Positions 7,890 through 16,837 of a stretch of 61,515 nucleotides of DNA are shown here, in pieces. Source of the DNA: CAZRUA01 sp964603125 (GTDB taxonomy: Bacteria > Bacteroidota > Bacteroidia > B-17B0 > Aurantibacillaceae); contig CAZRUA010000008.1 of the NCBI GenBank assembly GCA_964603125.1, forward strand, positions 1 to 61,515. The letters run 5' to 3'. The position numbers and the translations under genes are program-made. The notes below the pieces were generated by a model. That model searched no databases. It had not been told where the DNA came from and saw nothing but the letters and a program-made list of their open reading frames with translations. Each line of letters begins with the position of its first letter. Position 1 is the stretch's first letter.

Positions 7890-9068
7890 TTAACTCAATT
7901 TTTGATGTGTCTGCCACCATCTGTCAGGTACTTCGTCTTTACAAGCAATTTCATAATCTTTGTAAGAACATGGTATTAAAGTGTGGCGTTCAAATTTTAA
8001 ATTTTTGTTTCCTGGGTAAGGCACTTCCATCCACCATCTATCGCTTTTGTTGCTTTTGTAAAAGTTAATCTCGTATTTATTTTCATGCAAAAATACGTGG
8101 TATCTTGTATAATCGCTACTGGTGCGTGTTGGGAAATCGCGCTTACGATTGTAAAAACCATCAATAAAACACCAAATCATTTGCGCAGCTAAATGACTTG
8201 TTTTGCCGTGAAAATCTAAATCAGGATTTATTTCATAAATACCTACACTAGTTAATTTATCATTCATACCAGCGTAACGCATCATTTGACAAGCTTCTTC
8301 AGCATAAAACCCGTTAGGCGATGTAGTTGCAGTTCCAGGAGCATCAGCGTTTTTAATAGCCGAAATATCAAAACTAACCATGTCGGCATGACGTATAATT
8401 GGTTCTGATTCCTGAATGTTGTTTCGTATTTCTCCCAAGCGATAGGTATCGAAATACAATTTTTGCATCATGCTTATGGAGGACGGATTTACCAAATAAC
8501 TTTGATAACCAATATTACTAAAGTTAAACAAGTAATTAGGTTGATACAAAATCATTTTACCTAAATGCGATTTGTTGTGCAATTCATCATCTGGTGTTCC
8601 TAGGTCAAACACCGAGTCGATGTTTACTACATTAATGGTTTGTTCAAGTTTTTCGTAACCTTTAAATTGCGCAAAGGTTAAGTCGTGCGAACCACCCACT
8701 ATAATGGGTACAATGTTTTTTCTGAGCAAGTAATCAATTGTTTCGGCCAAGGCGTAGTAAGTGTCACTTATCTCATGGCCTTTTTGAATATTTCCCAAAT
8801 CCACCATTTTGGTTGCAAATGGTCCTGGATACAATTGATGAAAATATGATCTAACAATATCGGGTGCACCTGATGTACCAGCATTTTCGTTACTGCTTCT
8901 ATCTTCTCTAACGCCAATTAAGGCAAGCTCTACGCCATCTAATTCAGGAAATTCATTGCCTTCCCAGTTAATAGAACAAATACTTCCAAATTGATTTTCG
9001 TTATATCCAACGGCTGGTGCAATTTCACTAAAGTTAAGTTGCTTAAAAAAGTGTGCTATATCCGACAT
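7890..9068 (-). CDS. Arginase/formimidoylglutamase-like protein with degenerate metal site
   Basis: 392 residues with the ureohydrolase fold: GGSHD (125-129) where active members have GGDHS, DSVFD (151-155) for DAHxD, and SFDISA (232-237) for SxDxDxxDP. Three Asp ligands (151, 155 and 234) and H128 are kept, but the His of DAHxD is V153 and the second Asp of SxDxD is S236. Two of the six usual Mn ligands are therefore replaced. Bacteroidota relatives are usually annotated as formimidoylglutamase (hutG), although no histidine-degradation genes are nearby. It may bind one metal, act on another substrate, or be non-catalytic. It lies upstream of the DUF6265 gene. Confidence 0.85.
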   Translation of the reverse strand: MSDIAHFFKQLNFSEIAPAVGYNENQFGSICSINWEGNEFPELDGVELALIGVREDRSSNENAGTSGAPDIVRSYFHQLYPGPFATKMVDLGNIQKGHEISDTYYALAETIDYLLRKNIVPIIVGGSHDLTFAQFKGYEKLEQTINVVNIDSVFDLGTPDDELHNKSHLGKMILYQPNYLFNFSNIGYQSYLVNPSSISMMQKLYFDTYRLGEIRNNIQESEPIIRHADMVSFDISAIKNADAPGTATTSPNGFYAEEACQMMRYAGMNDKLTSVGIYEINPDLDFHGKTSHLAAQMIWCFIDGFYNRKRDFPTRTSSDYTRYHVFLHENKYEINFYKSNKSDRWWMEVPYPGNKNLKFERHTLIPCSYKDYEIACKDEVPDRWWQTHQKLS

Positions 9069-9157
9069 TTGTTTTTTTTACGAATTTAAAGGTATAGCGG
9101 CTCTGCACAACTTGCAAAATCATAAGAAATTAACAAAATAGGGTTGATAGCCTTTGC

Positions 9158-9829
9158 TTAATTGGCAACAATTAAATTATAATCGTTAAATTCCGAATCG
9201 AGTTCAGATATTTGATTGGATAGAAATATCCAATTGCAATTATTACGGTGAGCATAATTTTTAACAGCAATGCTATGTTGTATTTTGTAATCGCCCGAAA
9301 CCCTTACTATTTCTGCGTTACAATCTTTGCCATTCGCCTCAAAAAAATGAAGTATGTGTTTTAATTTATTCCAAGCTAAGTTTACTTCATAATCACTCAC
9401 ATCTTCAATAAAATGAACCAAATTAAAAATACTCTTTGGGAAAATATGGTGCACAATAAGCGCAGTTGAAATTATTTTTTTCGAATCTTCTTTAAAATCT
9501 AAGGCAATCAACAAATTTACTTTGGTGTCAATTTCTTCTAAAGTGTTTATCTCTAAGCGCGTGTTTTTAAAGGTCTTTAATTGTTTTTTTTCTTTAGCAC
9601 TAATTTCCGAAGAGTAAACAATAATGGTTTTATCATCAGGTTTAAAATCATTTGTTGCTAAAATATTTAGGTTGTAAACAATGTAATTTGTATGAACTAA
9701 ATTCCCCGTATTGTATAGCGTGCAAGTTAAATTAGCATCGTTTAAAGCAGCCTTAATTTTCTCGTAGAAAAAGGTGTTTTCCGTCGAAAAATCATGTACA
9801 AAGGCTATGTTAAATGTGCTATTTTCCAT
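9158..9829 (-). CDS. Universal-stress-protein-like protein
   Basis: The start at 9829 (MENSTFNIAFVHDFS) is preferred over 9868 because the first 13 residues of the longer form look non-native and lie in the divergent intergenic region. The 223-residue product has two roughly repeated alpha/beta halves; the second begins KIISTALIVHHIFPKSIFNLVHF and ends NYAHRNNCNWIFLS, similar to the beta1-alpha1 and A...xxDLIVxG elements of UspA proteins. The ATP-binding G-2x-G-9x-G(S/T) motif is not evident, so nucleotide binding is doubtful. It is divergent from the nucleoside phosphorylase gene. Confidence 0.55.
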   Translation of the reverse strand: MENSTFNIAFVHDFSTENTFFYEKIKAALNDANLTCTLYNTGNLVHTNYIVYNLNILATNDFKPDDKTIIVYSSEISAKEKKQLKTFKNTRLEINTLEEIDTKVNLLIALDFKEDSKKIISTALIVHHIFPKSIFNLVHFIEDVSDYEVNLAWNKLKHILHFFEANGKDCNAEIVRVSGDYKIQHSIAVKNYAHRNNCNWIFLSNQISELDSEFNDYNLIVAN

Positions 9830-9896
9830 ATATTTATGGCATAAAGTTACGTCACATGATGTACCCATTTTATAAATTTAGATAGAACGTTAAAAA

Positions 9897-10781
9897 ATGA
9901 CTACAAGCGAACATACTTTTCCGGAAACTGAATTAATTGTTACGGATAAGAAAACAGTTTACCATATTGATTTAAATGCTGAGCAAATTGCTGATGATGT
10001 AATTGTGGTGGGCGACCAAGGTAGAGTGCAAAAGATATCGAGTTATTTTTCTAAAATTGAACATAAAGTTGAACATAGAGAGTTTGTTACTCATACAGGT
10101 ATTTTTAATGGGAAGCGATTAACAGTTTTATCAACAGGTATTGGAACAGATAATATTGATATTGTTGTAAATGAGCTAGACGCCGCTGTTAACATTAACC
10201 TAGAAACAAGAAAGCTAAACCCTACTCGAAAAAAACTAAACATCATTCGTTTAGGAACCTCAGGTGCTTTGCAAGAATACATCCCAGTAAATGGTTTGGT
10301 TGTTTCGGAATACGGCTTGGGTTTTGATGGTTTGTTGCCTTTTTATAGCGATTGGAAATCAGTGCAAGAGCAAGGCATCACAGATGCTTTTATTAAGCAT
10401 ACAGCTTGGTTAAAAGAACTGCCTTATCCTTATTGCGTAAAGGCTAGCGATGAATTGTTTAAAAAGTTCTCTGTAGGCAACTATACAGGTATTACAGCAA
10501 CTGCGCCAGGCTTTTATGGTCCGCAAGGACGCCGTTTACGTTTAATGCCAGCTAAACCCGATTTGAATGAGCAATTAACGGCTTTTGATTTTAATGGCAC
10601 CAAGATTACCAATTTTGAAATGGAAACATCCGCATTATACGGAATTGGTAAAATGTTAGGTCATAATTGTGTTACGGTATGTGTAATTATAGCAAATAGG
10701 GTTAGAAAAGAGTTCACAACCGACTATACAAAGAGCGTGGAACACCTAATTACCAATACTTTGGAGAGATTAACACAGTAA
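9897..10781 (+). CDS. Nucleoside phosphorylase (uridine/purine type)
   Basis: 294 residues of the PNP/UDP family. VIVVGDQGRVQKIS (about 35-48) is the phosphate-binding start, VLSTGIGTDNIDIVVNEL the TGxGxxx nucleotide loop, IIRLGTSGALQ the (V/I)xxGTxG(A/G) signature, and NFEMETSALYGI the ExE ribose-binding element. The enzyme cleaves nucleosides with phosphate in salvage and acts in the cytoplasm. The ME-T element favours a uridine-phosphorylase-like member, but base preference cannot be settled by eye. It is monocistronic or leads into the transglutaminase-like gene 65 bp later. Confidence 0.88.
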   Translation: MTTSEHTFPETELIVTDKKTVYHIDLNAEQIADDVIVVGDQGRVQKISSYFSKIEHKVEHREFVTHTGIFNGKRLTVLSTGIGTDNIDIVVNELDAAVNINLETRKLNPTRKKLNIIRLGTSGALQEYIPVNGLVVSEYGLGFDGLLPFYSDWKSVQEQGITDAFIKHTAWLKELPYPYCVKASDELFKKFSVGNYTGITATAPGFYGPQGRRLRLMPAKPDLNEQLTAFDFNGTKITNFEMETSALYGIGKMLGHNCVTVCVIIANRVRKEFTTDYTKSVEHLITNTLERLTQ

Positions 10782-10818
10782 TTGTTAATATTTTTAAAAT
10801 TTAGGTCAAAAAGCCTTT

Positions 10819-10843
10819 GCATTGCAAATTACATTTGTAATGC
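10819..10843. promoter_or_regulatory. Inverted repeat overlapping a promoter -7 element
   Basis: GCATTGCAAAT, TAC, ATTTGTAATGC forms an inverted repeat with 10 of 11 pairs matching. It ends three bases before the ATG at 10847 and includes TACATTTG (10830-10837), a -7-like element. It could be an operator or a leader hairpin over the start codon. Confidence 0.4.
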
Positions 10844-10846
10844 ACT

Positions 10847-11737
10847 ATGGGTTCAATTAATAAAAATGAAGTATCGGCTTTAATTAATTTGCTGGATGAT
10901 CCAGATGAGTTAATTTATACGCAAGTAAAAGACAAATTTGTTTCATTTGGAACTCAGGTGATTCCTTATTTGGAGCTAGCTTGGGAAAACTCTTTTGATA
11001 TGCTTATGCAAAAGCGTATCGAGGATATTATTCACTACATTCAGATGGATACATTAAAATCTGAATTGAGAAAATGGATTGAGTTTGACCAAGATGATTT
11101 GTTAAAAGGGTCATTACTATTAGCTCGTTATCAATATCCAGATTTTGACGAAGAAAAAATTCGCAAGCAAATTCAACAAATTACACAAGATGTATGGCTT
11201 GAATTGAATGAGGATTTAACTGCTTTGGAAAAAATTAAAATTGTTAATCATATTTTATTTGAAGTACATCAGTTTGGCGGCAATATCGCCAACTATCACG
11301 CGCCTCAAAATTCTTTTTTAAACGCTGTATTAGAAACCAAAAAAGGAAATCCAGTTTCATTAAGTATTCTTTACATCTTAGTTTGTAAACAACTTAATAT
11401 CCCTGTTTACGGGGTTAATTTACCCGAACATTTTATTGTAGCTTATGTCGACGACTTTTTTAATCTGATTAAGATTAATGATGATAATGCCGAAGCGGAT
11501 AATATTTTGTTTTATGTAAATCCATTTAGCAAGGGTATTATTTTTCAACGACATGATATTGACCAGTTTTTAGGGCAATTAAAGCTTGAACCAAAACCTC
11601 AATTTTACAAGCCTTGTAGTAATGTGGCTATCTTAACTCGAGTGATTCGTAATTTAATTTACAGTTACGAAAAACTAGGTCACGAAGATAAAATTGAAGA
11701 ATTAAAAGAGATTTTAAAAATATTTCCAAAAGTATAA
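10847..11737 (+). CDS. Transglutaminase-like (SirB1/YchA family) protein
   Basis: 296 residues. The central part (about 95-210) contains NYHAPQNSFLNAVLETKKGNPVSLSILYI and LPEHFIVAY, the Bacteroidota form of the Transglut_core2/SirB1 domain. The catalytic Cys of true transglutaminases is not obvious at the usual GNPVSLS position; H186 of PEHFIVA would be the conserved His. A helical N-terminus (about 1-90) precedes it. The biochemical role is unknown. It is likely co-transcribed with the Nudix gene and preceded by an inverted repeat at the start codon. Confidence 0.82.
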   Translation: MGSINKNEVSALINLLDDPDELIYTQVKDKFVSFGTQVIPYLELAWENSFDMLMQKRIEDIIHYIQMDTLKSELRKWIEFDQDDLLKGSLLLARYQYPDFDEEKIRKQIQQITQDVWLELNEDLTALEKIKIVNHILFEVHQFGGNIANYHAPQNSFLNAVLETKKGNPVSLSILYILVCKQLNIPVYGVNLPEHFIVAYVDDFFNLIKINDDNAEADNILFYVNPFSKGIIFQRHDIDQFLGQLKLEPKPQFYKPCSNVAILTRVIRNLIYSYEKLGHEDKIEELKEILKIFPKV

Positions 11738-11771
11738 ACCATGTGTTACACATTTTTAAATCAGGAAACAC

Positions 11772-12203
11772 ATGAGATTCAATGTTAGAGTTTATGGCTT
11801 ATTAATTCACAACGACAAGTTGCTTTTAGCAGATGAGTTTATTAGTGGCCGAAAAATTACAAAACTTCCTGGTGGTGGTTTAGAGTTTGGTGAAGGAACA
11901 TTAGAGTGTTTAGTACGTGAATTTAAGGAAGAATGTAATTTAAATATTGAGGTTTTAGAACATTTTTACACCACCGATTTTTACGTTACTTCGGCATTTA
12001 GCACACAAAGCCAAATTATTAGTATTTACTACAAGGTAAAAGCTTTGGAAGAAATCAAGTTGCAAACAAGCACTAAAAAATTCGATTTTAAAACAGACAA
12101 GGAAGGCGAAATCTCTTTTCGTTGGAAAAAAATGGCTGATATTTCTGAAAATGATTTTACTTTTGTAATCGATAAAAAAGTAGCATCCCTAATCAATAGT
12201 TAA
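11772..12203 (+). CDS. Nudix hydrolase
   Basis: 143 residues, the normal size for a single Nudix domain. The box is visible at about residues 35-57: G, five residues, E, seven residues (GTLECLV), then REFKEEC followed by NL. The usual Gly near the end of the box is Asn. All metal-binding Glu are present, so hydrolysis of a nucleoside diphosphate linked to another group is expected; the substrate is unknown. A perfect 13-bp palindrome (ATGTGT-T-ACACAT, 11741-11753) lies upstream. DUF4293 follows 4 bp after the stop. Confidence 0.88.
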   Translation: MRFNVRVYGLLIHNDKLLLADEFISGRKITKLPGGGLEFGEGTLECLVREFKEECNLNIEVLEHFYTTDFYVTSAFSTQSQIISIYYKVKALEEIKLQTSTKKFDFKTDKEGEISFRWKKMADISENDFTFVIDKKVASLINS

Positions 12204-12207
12204 TATT

Positions 12208-12648
12208 ATGATACAACGTATTCAAAGCTTTTTCTTATTAGATGTAGTAATTATAGGAGTATTATTATTTTTCTTTCCTTTTCAAAGAGTTGTTTTGTCG
12301 GAAGGTGGTGGTATTGATTTAACCTTAAAATCAATTCAAGCGGATATTACTAAACCTTTAATATATATCCCTTTGTTTTTAAACATGGTAAGTATTATTC
12401 TAGCCTTATTTACTATTTTTCAATTTAAAAATCGTCGTAAACAAATGAAGTTAGCGCGTGCGTTAAGCATCGTTAATTTGTTTTTACTAGTCACTTTTTT
12501 AGTTATTGATTACCATGTTACATCAACAGGTAAAAAATACATGTGGTCAACTTTCTTACCTGCAGGCTCGATTGTGTTCGCTTATTTAGCTTTCTTTTTT
12601 ATTAAGAAAGATGATAACTTAATTAGAAGCTCTGATAGAATTAGATAA
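12208..12648 (+). CDS. DUF4293 family membrane protein
   Basis: 146 residues with four transmembrane helices (about 8-25, 50-70, 88-105 and 116-133). The start MIQRIQSFFLLDVV is characteristic of DUF4293, a Bacteroidota-only inner-membrane family of unknown function. It follows the Nudix gene by 4 bp, so they are probably one transcript. It ends one base before the convergent OMP-like gene. Confidence 0.85.
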   Translation: MIQRIQSFFLLDVVIIGVLLFFFPFQRVVLSEGGGIDLTLKSIQADITKPLIYIPLFLNMVSIILALFTIFQFKNRRKQMKLARALSIVNLFLLVTFLVIDYHVTSTGKKYMWSTFLPAGSIVFAYLAFFFIKKDDNLIRSSDRIR

Positions 12649-12649
12649 A

Positions 12650-13339
12650 TTATTGCTCTATAAAGTTATATAAGAAAACTTTTAGGCCAATAGATACATT
12701 CGCATACATGTATCGGATTAATTCTGTTTTGTAATTGTCAGTTTTGTTTAAACCATCACCGCTACCTAACGATATGTTGGGATAAAAACCAAGGTTGTTT
12801 TTACGAATTAAATAACCAATACCAGCATAAAACTGAAAGGTCATAGCACTTTTTTTGGCTGAATAACCAGTTACTGCATAAGATGGATTTGTGGTATATA
12901 TATTTGTGTCATAATCCTCCAATTTATTGCTAGCCATTACTAAAATTGGTTTTATGCCGACGTTAAATAACCAACCACCTTCATCGTAATTCGCTTCTTT
13001 CAACATTCTTCCATAACCTAAATCAAATATTAGCATGGATACTTTTTGTTTCATATTAATATTTCCAGCATAAGTTGCGCCAGTTGTTGGTTGCACAACA
13101 TAGTAAATTCCAGCTGTGTTGTTGTAAGTTCTTGGAAAACCGTAACTATAAGACATTAAAAGTACGTTTCGTTTTGAATCGCCGAATGGCTTTTCAATAT
13201 TCAATCCTAGGCTTGGCATACCTAATTCGTTTTGCCTTGCACCAATGTGGTTGTATGTTAAATTTCCTCCTAAACTAAATTGAGCATTTAGATTTTTAAA
13301 AGTTAGCAGAAGCACAAAAAAGCGTAAAAAGAATTTCAT
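12650..13339 (-). CDS. Outer-membrane beta-barrel-like secreted protein
   Basis: 229 residues. A signal peptide (MKFFLRFFVLLLTFKNLNA, cleavage before QFSLGG) is followed by alternating aromatic/polar strands with many Tyr, Asn and Gly, ending in an aromatic-rich strand near LKVFLYNFIEQ. This is the pattern of a small outer-membrane barrel of about 10 strands. No specific family is recognised. It is convergent with DUF4293 and has a 95-bp gap to the DUF4249 gene. Confidence 0.65.
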   Translation of the reverse strand: MKFFLRFFVLLLTFKNLNAQFSLGGNLTYNHIGARQNELGMPSLGLNIEKPFGDSKRNVLLMSYSYGFPRTYNNTAGIYYVVQPTTGATYAGNINMKQKVSMLIFDLGYGRMLKEANYDEGGWLFNVGIKPILVMASNKLEDYDTNIYTTNPSYAVTGYSAKKSAMTFQFYAGIGYLIRKNNLGFYPNISLGSGDGLNKTDNYKTELIRYMYANVSIGLKVFLYNFIEQ

Positions 13340-13434
13340 GAGTTTTTTACGCTAAATATAGTGCTTACATCAATATTATGCAATAGTTGTATTGTATAAT
13401 ATTGAGGCGTTAATCAAATAGATTGAGAAATATA

Positions 13435-14355
13435 TTAAGGACAAACGTAAGTTCCTGCAACAATATTAAAATTATCAAAGCAAGGCATTTGAAGTGAGCT
13501 TAAACCTCCCATGTTAAAAAAGCCCAATGCCTTTTTTGCTCCATCGTTTACCGGTTGTATGTTTGTTCGGAGGTTTTGTGCTGTAACTGCAAATAAGCCT
13601 GCGCTACTTGATGTTAGCTGTGTTTGTGTTTGCAATAAGAAGTCGTATGTATCATTGTTAAGCGAATAAACTTCAACTTTACATACATCACCTAATTGAA
13701 ACAATTTACCGCTTGGTGTTACATTAAAAAATGCATTTGGCGGAATAAAACACAATCCATCTGTTCCTAATCCACCGCCACCATCTTCTGCTACATTAAT
13801 ATTTGCAGCTGTGTTAAAGAATGAATTGTTTTTATAAGTTCTAATCCAGTATTTATCGCCTAAGCCTGGTTTGTCTTGCCCAAATAAATAAGGTAAAAAG
13901 CCAGTTTCACCATTTGAACCAGGTAGTGTTCCGTCTTGGTATTGAAAACCAATTACATCAATTTTTGTAGTACGTTTTAAAACGCTAGTCGATTTGTAAG
14001 TATCTCCTTTGTAAGTAATATTCAATTGGTAAGTATGACCAATTACCCCAAATGTATCTGTAGCCTGAGGAGTGAATGTGTAGTTACCATTTGATTCGTA
14101 AGTGAAATTATAAACCTTGTTATTGTTTAAATCTGTAACGTTTACAGTTGCTCCTGTAGCTTCAGGTGTTTGTCCTGCTTGAAAATAAGGTGCCGTAGTT
14201 GTTAATCTTACATATTGTTTGGTAACACTGTCATTTAAAAAAGCGTCAACAACTAATTGAATTTCTCCATCTGGTACTTCAACGTCAACTATTTTTTCGC
14301 AAGAAGAAAATATACTTGCTAAAGCTATAATGGGTAGTAATAAAAACTTTTTCAT
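13435..14355 (-). CDS. DUF4249 family lipoprotein
   Basis: 306 residues. MKKFLLLPIIALASIFSSC gives a lipoprotein signal with the lipid Cys at residue 19, followed by EKIVDVEVPDGE. The segment IQLVVDAFLNDSVTKQYVRL is the recognisable DUF4249 start. The family sits next to TonB-dependent receptors, as here (5 bp after the receptor stop), and probably forms the outer-face lipoprotein of a SusCD-like uptake pair, although it is not related to SusD by obvious sequence. The ligand is unknown. Confidence 0.88.
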   Translation of the reverse strand: MKKFLLLPIIALASIFSSCEKIVDVEVPDGEIQLVVDAFLNDSVTKQYVRLTTTAPYFQAGQTPEATGATVNVTDLNNNKVYNFTYESNGNYTFTPQATDTFGVIGHTYQLNITYKGDTYKSTSVLKRTTKIDVIGFQYQDGTLPGSNGETGFLPYLFGQDKPGLGDKYWIRTYKNNSFFNTAANINVAEDGGGGLGTDGLCFIPPNAFFNVTPSGKLFQLGDVCKVEVYSLNNDTYDFLLQTQTQLTSSSAGLFAVTAQNLRTNIQPVNDGAKKALGFFNMGGLSSLQMPCFDNFNIVAGTYVCP

Positions 14356-14360
14356 ATCAA

Positions 14361-16718
14361 TTAAAATTTAAAGTTGTAAGTAATAGCAGGAATAACAGTT
14401 CCTACAACTGAATAACGAACCGCCTCAGTGTTTTCAGGATTATCTTTATTTGGGCGGAAGAAAATTGTAAATGCATTTTTACGATTATACATGTTGTAAA
14501 CACTAAATACTAATGAGCTTTTCCATTTACGGGTATCATTCTTTTTAAAATCCCAAGTCGCTGAAAAATCTAAACGGTTGTAAGGCGAAATAACATAATT
14601 GTTTCTTTCGTTGGTAGCGTTGTTACCTGCTGTATAACCTTGTATTTGATATTTATCGGTAAAGAAAGTAGCTGGCGTTCCAGTTTGGAAAACAAAGTTT
14701 CCGCTAAAGCTCCAACGTTTGTTTGGTTCGTAAACAGCAACCACATTGGCATTGTGTGTTCGGTTGTATTTCGATCTAAACCACGTATCATTGCTTAATC
14801 CAATTACCTTACGTTCTGTTCTTGCTAAAGTATAGCTAATCCAGCCTGTGAATTTTCCTTTTGTTTTCTTTACAAAAAACTCAGCACCATATGCTCTTCC
14901 TAAACCTTGTAATAAATCACCTTCTAAGTATTTATTTAAAAGTAGGTTTGCATTATCTACATAGTCTAATTGGTTTTGCATTTTTTTGTAGTACAACTCT
15001 ACCGATGTTTCGTACATATTGTTTTTAAAATTGTGGAAGTAACCTGCCGCAACTTGGTCGGCAATTTGTGGTTTTAAGTTGTTGGTTACTGGTGTCCAAA
15101 CATCTAGCGGAGTGCTGGCTGCAGTATTTGATACTAAGTGTAAATATTGTGTAGTACGATTGTAGCTTACTTTTACCGAGCTAACATCTAAAATGTCAAT
15201 CTTCATCGATGCACGTGGTTCAATATTAAAATATTGTTTTATCGATTTCCATTTGCCATAATATTTTTCTTCTTTCAATCTTTTGTGCTCGTTAGGGATA
15301 GTATCATAATAAGTATATGCGTAACCTTTACCCATGTAGTTAAATGTGCTTCCTCTTAAACCATATTGAAACGAGAAACGTCCTGATGTTTTTTGTTCGT
15401 TATCCACAAAGATTGCTGATTCTAAGCCGTATTTTTTATCTAAGCTTACATCAGTTTGTGTTCCGCTTGATGTGGTAACAATAGCTGTACCGGGTCTAAA
15501 TTCGTACAAAGTTGTTTGCCCACCAATGTGCATGGTGTTTTTATTATTTACATAATAAATAAATTCGTTTTTGTAACTGTAATTAATAATGTTTGAATTC
15601 CAATCAAATGCCGAACCATTACTTTCATCTTTAAAACCAATATTGTAAGTGTAGTTACTGTAATAAGCTGTATTGTTCATGAAAAGTTTTTGATTGAACA
15701 AGTGGTTCCAACGTGCTGTAGTAGTCGCATTTCCCCAATTAAATTTAAATCCTGCACCAAACACATCTTTCCCTAAATAACCACTTAAGTACACATTGTT
15801 TTTATCATTGATTTTATAATTTGTTTTTGCAGTTAAATCATAAAAATTAAATTTCGCTTTCTTTAAATCTCCTTTTAAAAATGGTTTCGCTAAAACGTCG
15901 ATATAACTTCTTCGAGCAGCAACTATAAATGAACCTTTGTCTTTTACAAAAGGTGCTTCAATACTCAATCGACTAAAAATAGTTCCTATACCACCGTTTA
16001 GTTCGAATTGTTTTTTGTTCCCTTCTTTCATTCTTATATCCAGTATAGACGAAATCCTTCCTCCGTATTGAGCGGGAATCCCACCTTTAATTAATTTAAC
16101 ATCTTTCACCGCATCTGGGTTAAATACTGAGAAAAATCCAAATAAGTGTGAAGAGTTAAATACCGGAGCTTCATCTAATAATATTAAGTTTCCATCCACA
16201 TTGCCACCACGTACGTTAAAACCGCTTGCTCCTTCACCTACTGTGGTGACACCTGGCAATAATTGTATTGCGCGTACCACATCTACTTCGCCTAATAATG
16301 CGGGTATTTTTTCAATTAATTTAATGTCAATTTTGTTAACACTCATATCAATTGATTTTACGTTTTTATCTTCCTGCTCAGTAGTTACAATCACCTCTTT
16401 AATTTCGGTAGTTTCTTCGGTTAATTCTATATTAAGCGTAGTGTTTTCGGTAAGGTCTACTTCCTTATCAATAGTGGTATACCCTACCGACATATATGAT
16501 ATAGTTTGCTTACCAGCTGGCAAGCTAATAGAGTAAAAACCATAAACATTGGTTTGTGCCGAATAAGTAGTGCCTTTTACAAATACAATAGCCCCAATTA
16601 AATCTTCACCATTTTTAGAGTCTTTGATTGTACCACTAACGGTTACCTTGTTTTGGGCAAAAGCTTGTAAACCTAAAAACAATGCTAAAATCACTGTCAA
16701 ATATCCTTTAAATCGCAT
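14361..16718 (-). CDS. TonB-dependent receptor with carboxypeptidase-regulatory domain
   Basis: 785 residues. Signal peptide 1-21 (ending AFAQ), a CarboxypepD_reg-like beta sandwich at 24-105 (VSGTIKDSKNGEDLIGAIVF), a plug domain from about 125 to 230 (LLGEVDVVRAIQLLPGV, FNVRGGNVDGNLILLDEAPVF) and a beta barrel to the C-terminus ending in TYNFKF. It imports an unknown ligand across the outer membrane using TonB/ExbBD energy. The gene precedes DUF4249 by 5 bp, the usual arrangement of this receptor class. TAGTTTTG on the minus strand (16769-16776) could be its -7 element. Confidence 0.93.
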   Translation of the reverse strand: MRFKGYLTVILALFLGLQAFAQNKVTVSGTIKDSKNGEDLIGAIVFVKGTTYSAQTNVYGFYSISLPAGKQTISYMSVGYTTIDKEVDLTENTTLNIELTEETTEIKEVIVTTEQEDKNVKSIDMSVNKIDIKLIEKIPALLGEVDVVRAIQLLPGVTTVGEGASGFNVRGGNVDGNLILLDEAPVFNSSHLFGFFSVFNPDAVKDVKLIKGGIPAQYGGRISSILDIRMKEGNKKQFELNGGIGTIFSRLSIEAPFVKDKGSFIVAARRSYIDVLAKPFLKGDLKKAKFNFYDLTAKTNYKINDKNNVYLSGYLGKDVFGAGFKFNWGNATTTARWNHLFNQKLFMNNTAYYSNYTYNIGFKDESNGSAFDWNSNIINYSYKNEFIYYVNNKNTMHIGGQTTLYEFRPGTAIVTTSSGTQTDVSLDKKYGLESAIFVDNEQKTSGRFSFQYGLRGSTFNYMGKGYAYTYYDTIPNEHKRLKEEKYYGKWKSIKQYFNIEPRASMKIDILDVSSVKVSYNRTTQYLHLVSNTAASTPLDVWTPVTNNLKPQIADQVAAGYFHNFKNNMYETSVELYYKKMQNQLDYVDNANLLLNKYLEGDLLQGLGRAYGAEFFVKKTKGKFTGWISYTLARTERKVIGLSNDTWFRSKYNRTHNANVVAVYEPNKRWSFSGNFVFQTGTPATFFTDKYQIQGYTAGNNATNERNNYVISPYNRLDFSATWDFKKNDTRKWKSSLVFSVYNMYNRKNAFTIFFRPNKDNPENTEAVRYSVVGTVIPAITYNFKF

Positions 16719-16768
16719 ATACTTTGTTTTTTTTAAATACTTTTGTGTTCAGTAAAAAATTACGGGTA

Positions 16769-16776
16769 CAAAACTA
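16769..16776 (-). promoter_or_regulatory. -7 element upstream of the TonB receptor gene
   Basis: Minus-strand TAGTTTTG fits TAnnTTTG, about 50 bp before the receptor start. No TTTG is found at the right distance upstream, so support is partial. Confidence 0.3.
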
Positions 16777-16837
16777 CGGAAACTTTTTTTATATTTTAAG
16801 TTTCCATATGATTTTTTAACCGTTTATAAAAAATAAT

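Noticed and set aside
7876..7920. Upstream extension of the DUF6265 gene to 7920
   Set aside because: It would overlap the arginase-fold gene and bury the lipoprotein signal that starts cleanly at 7875.
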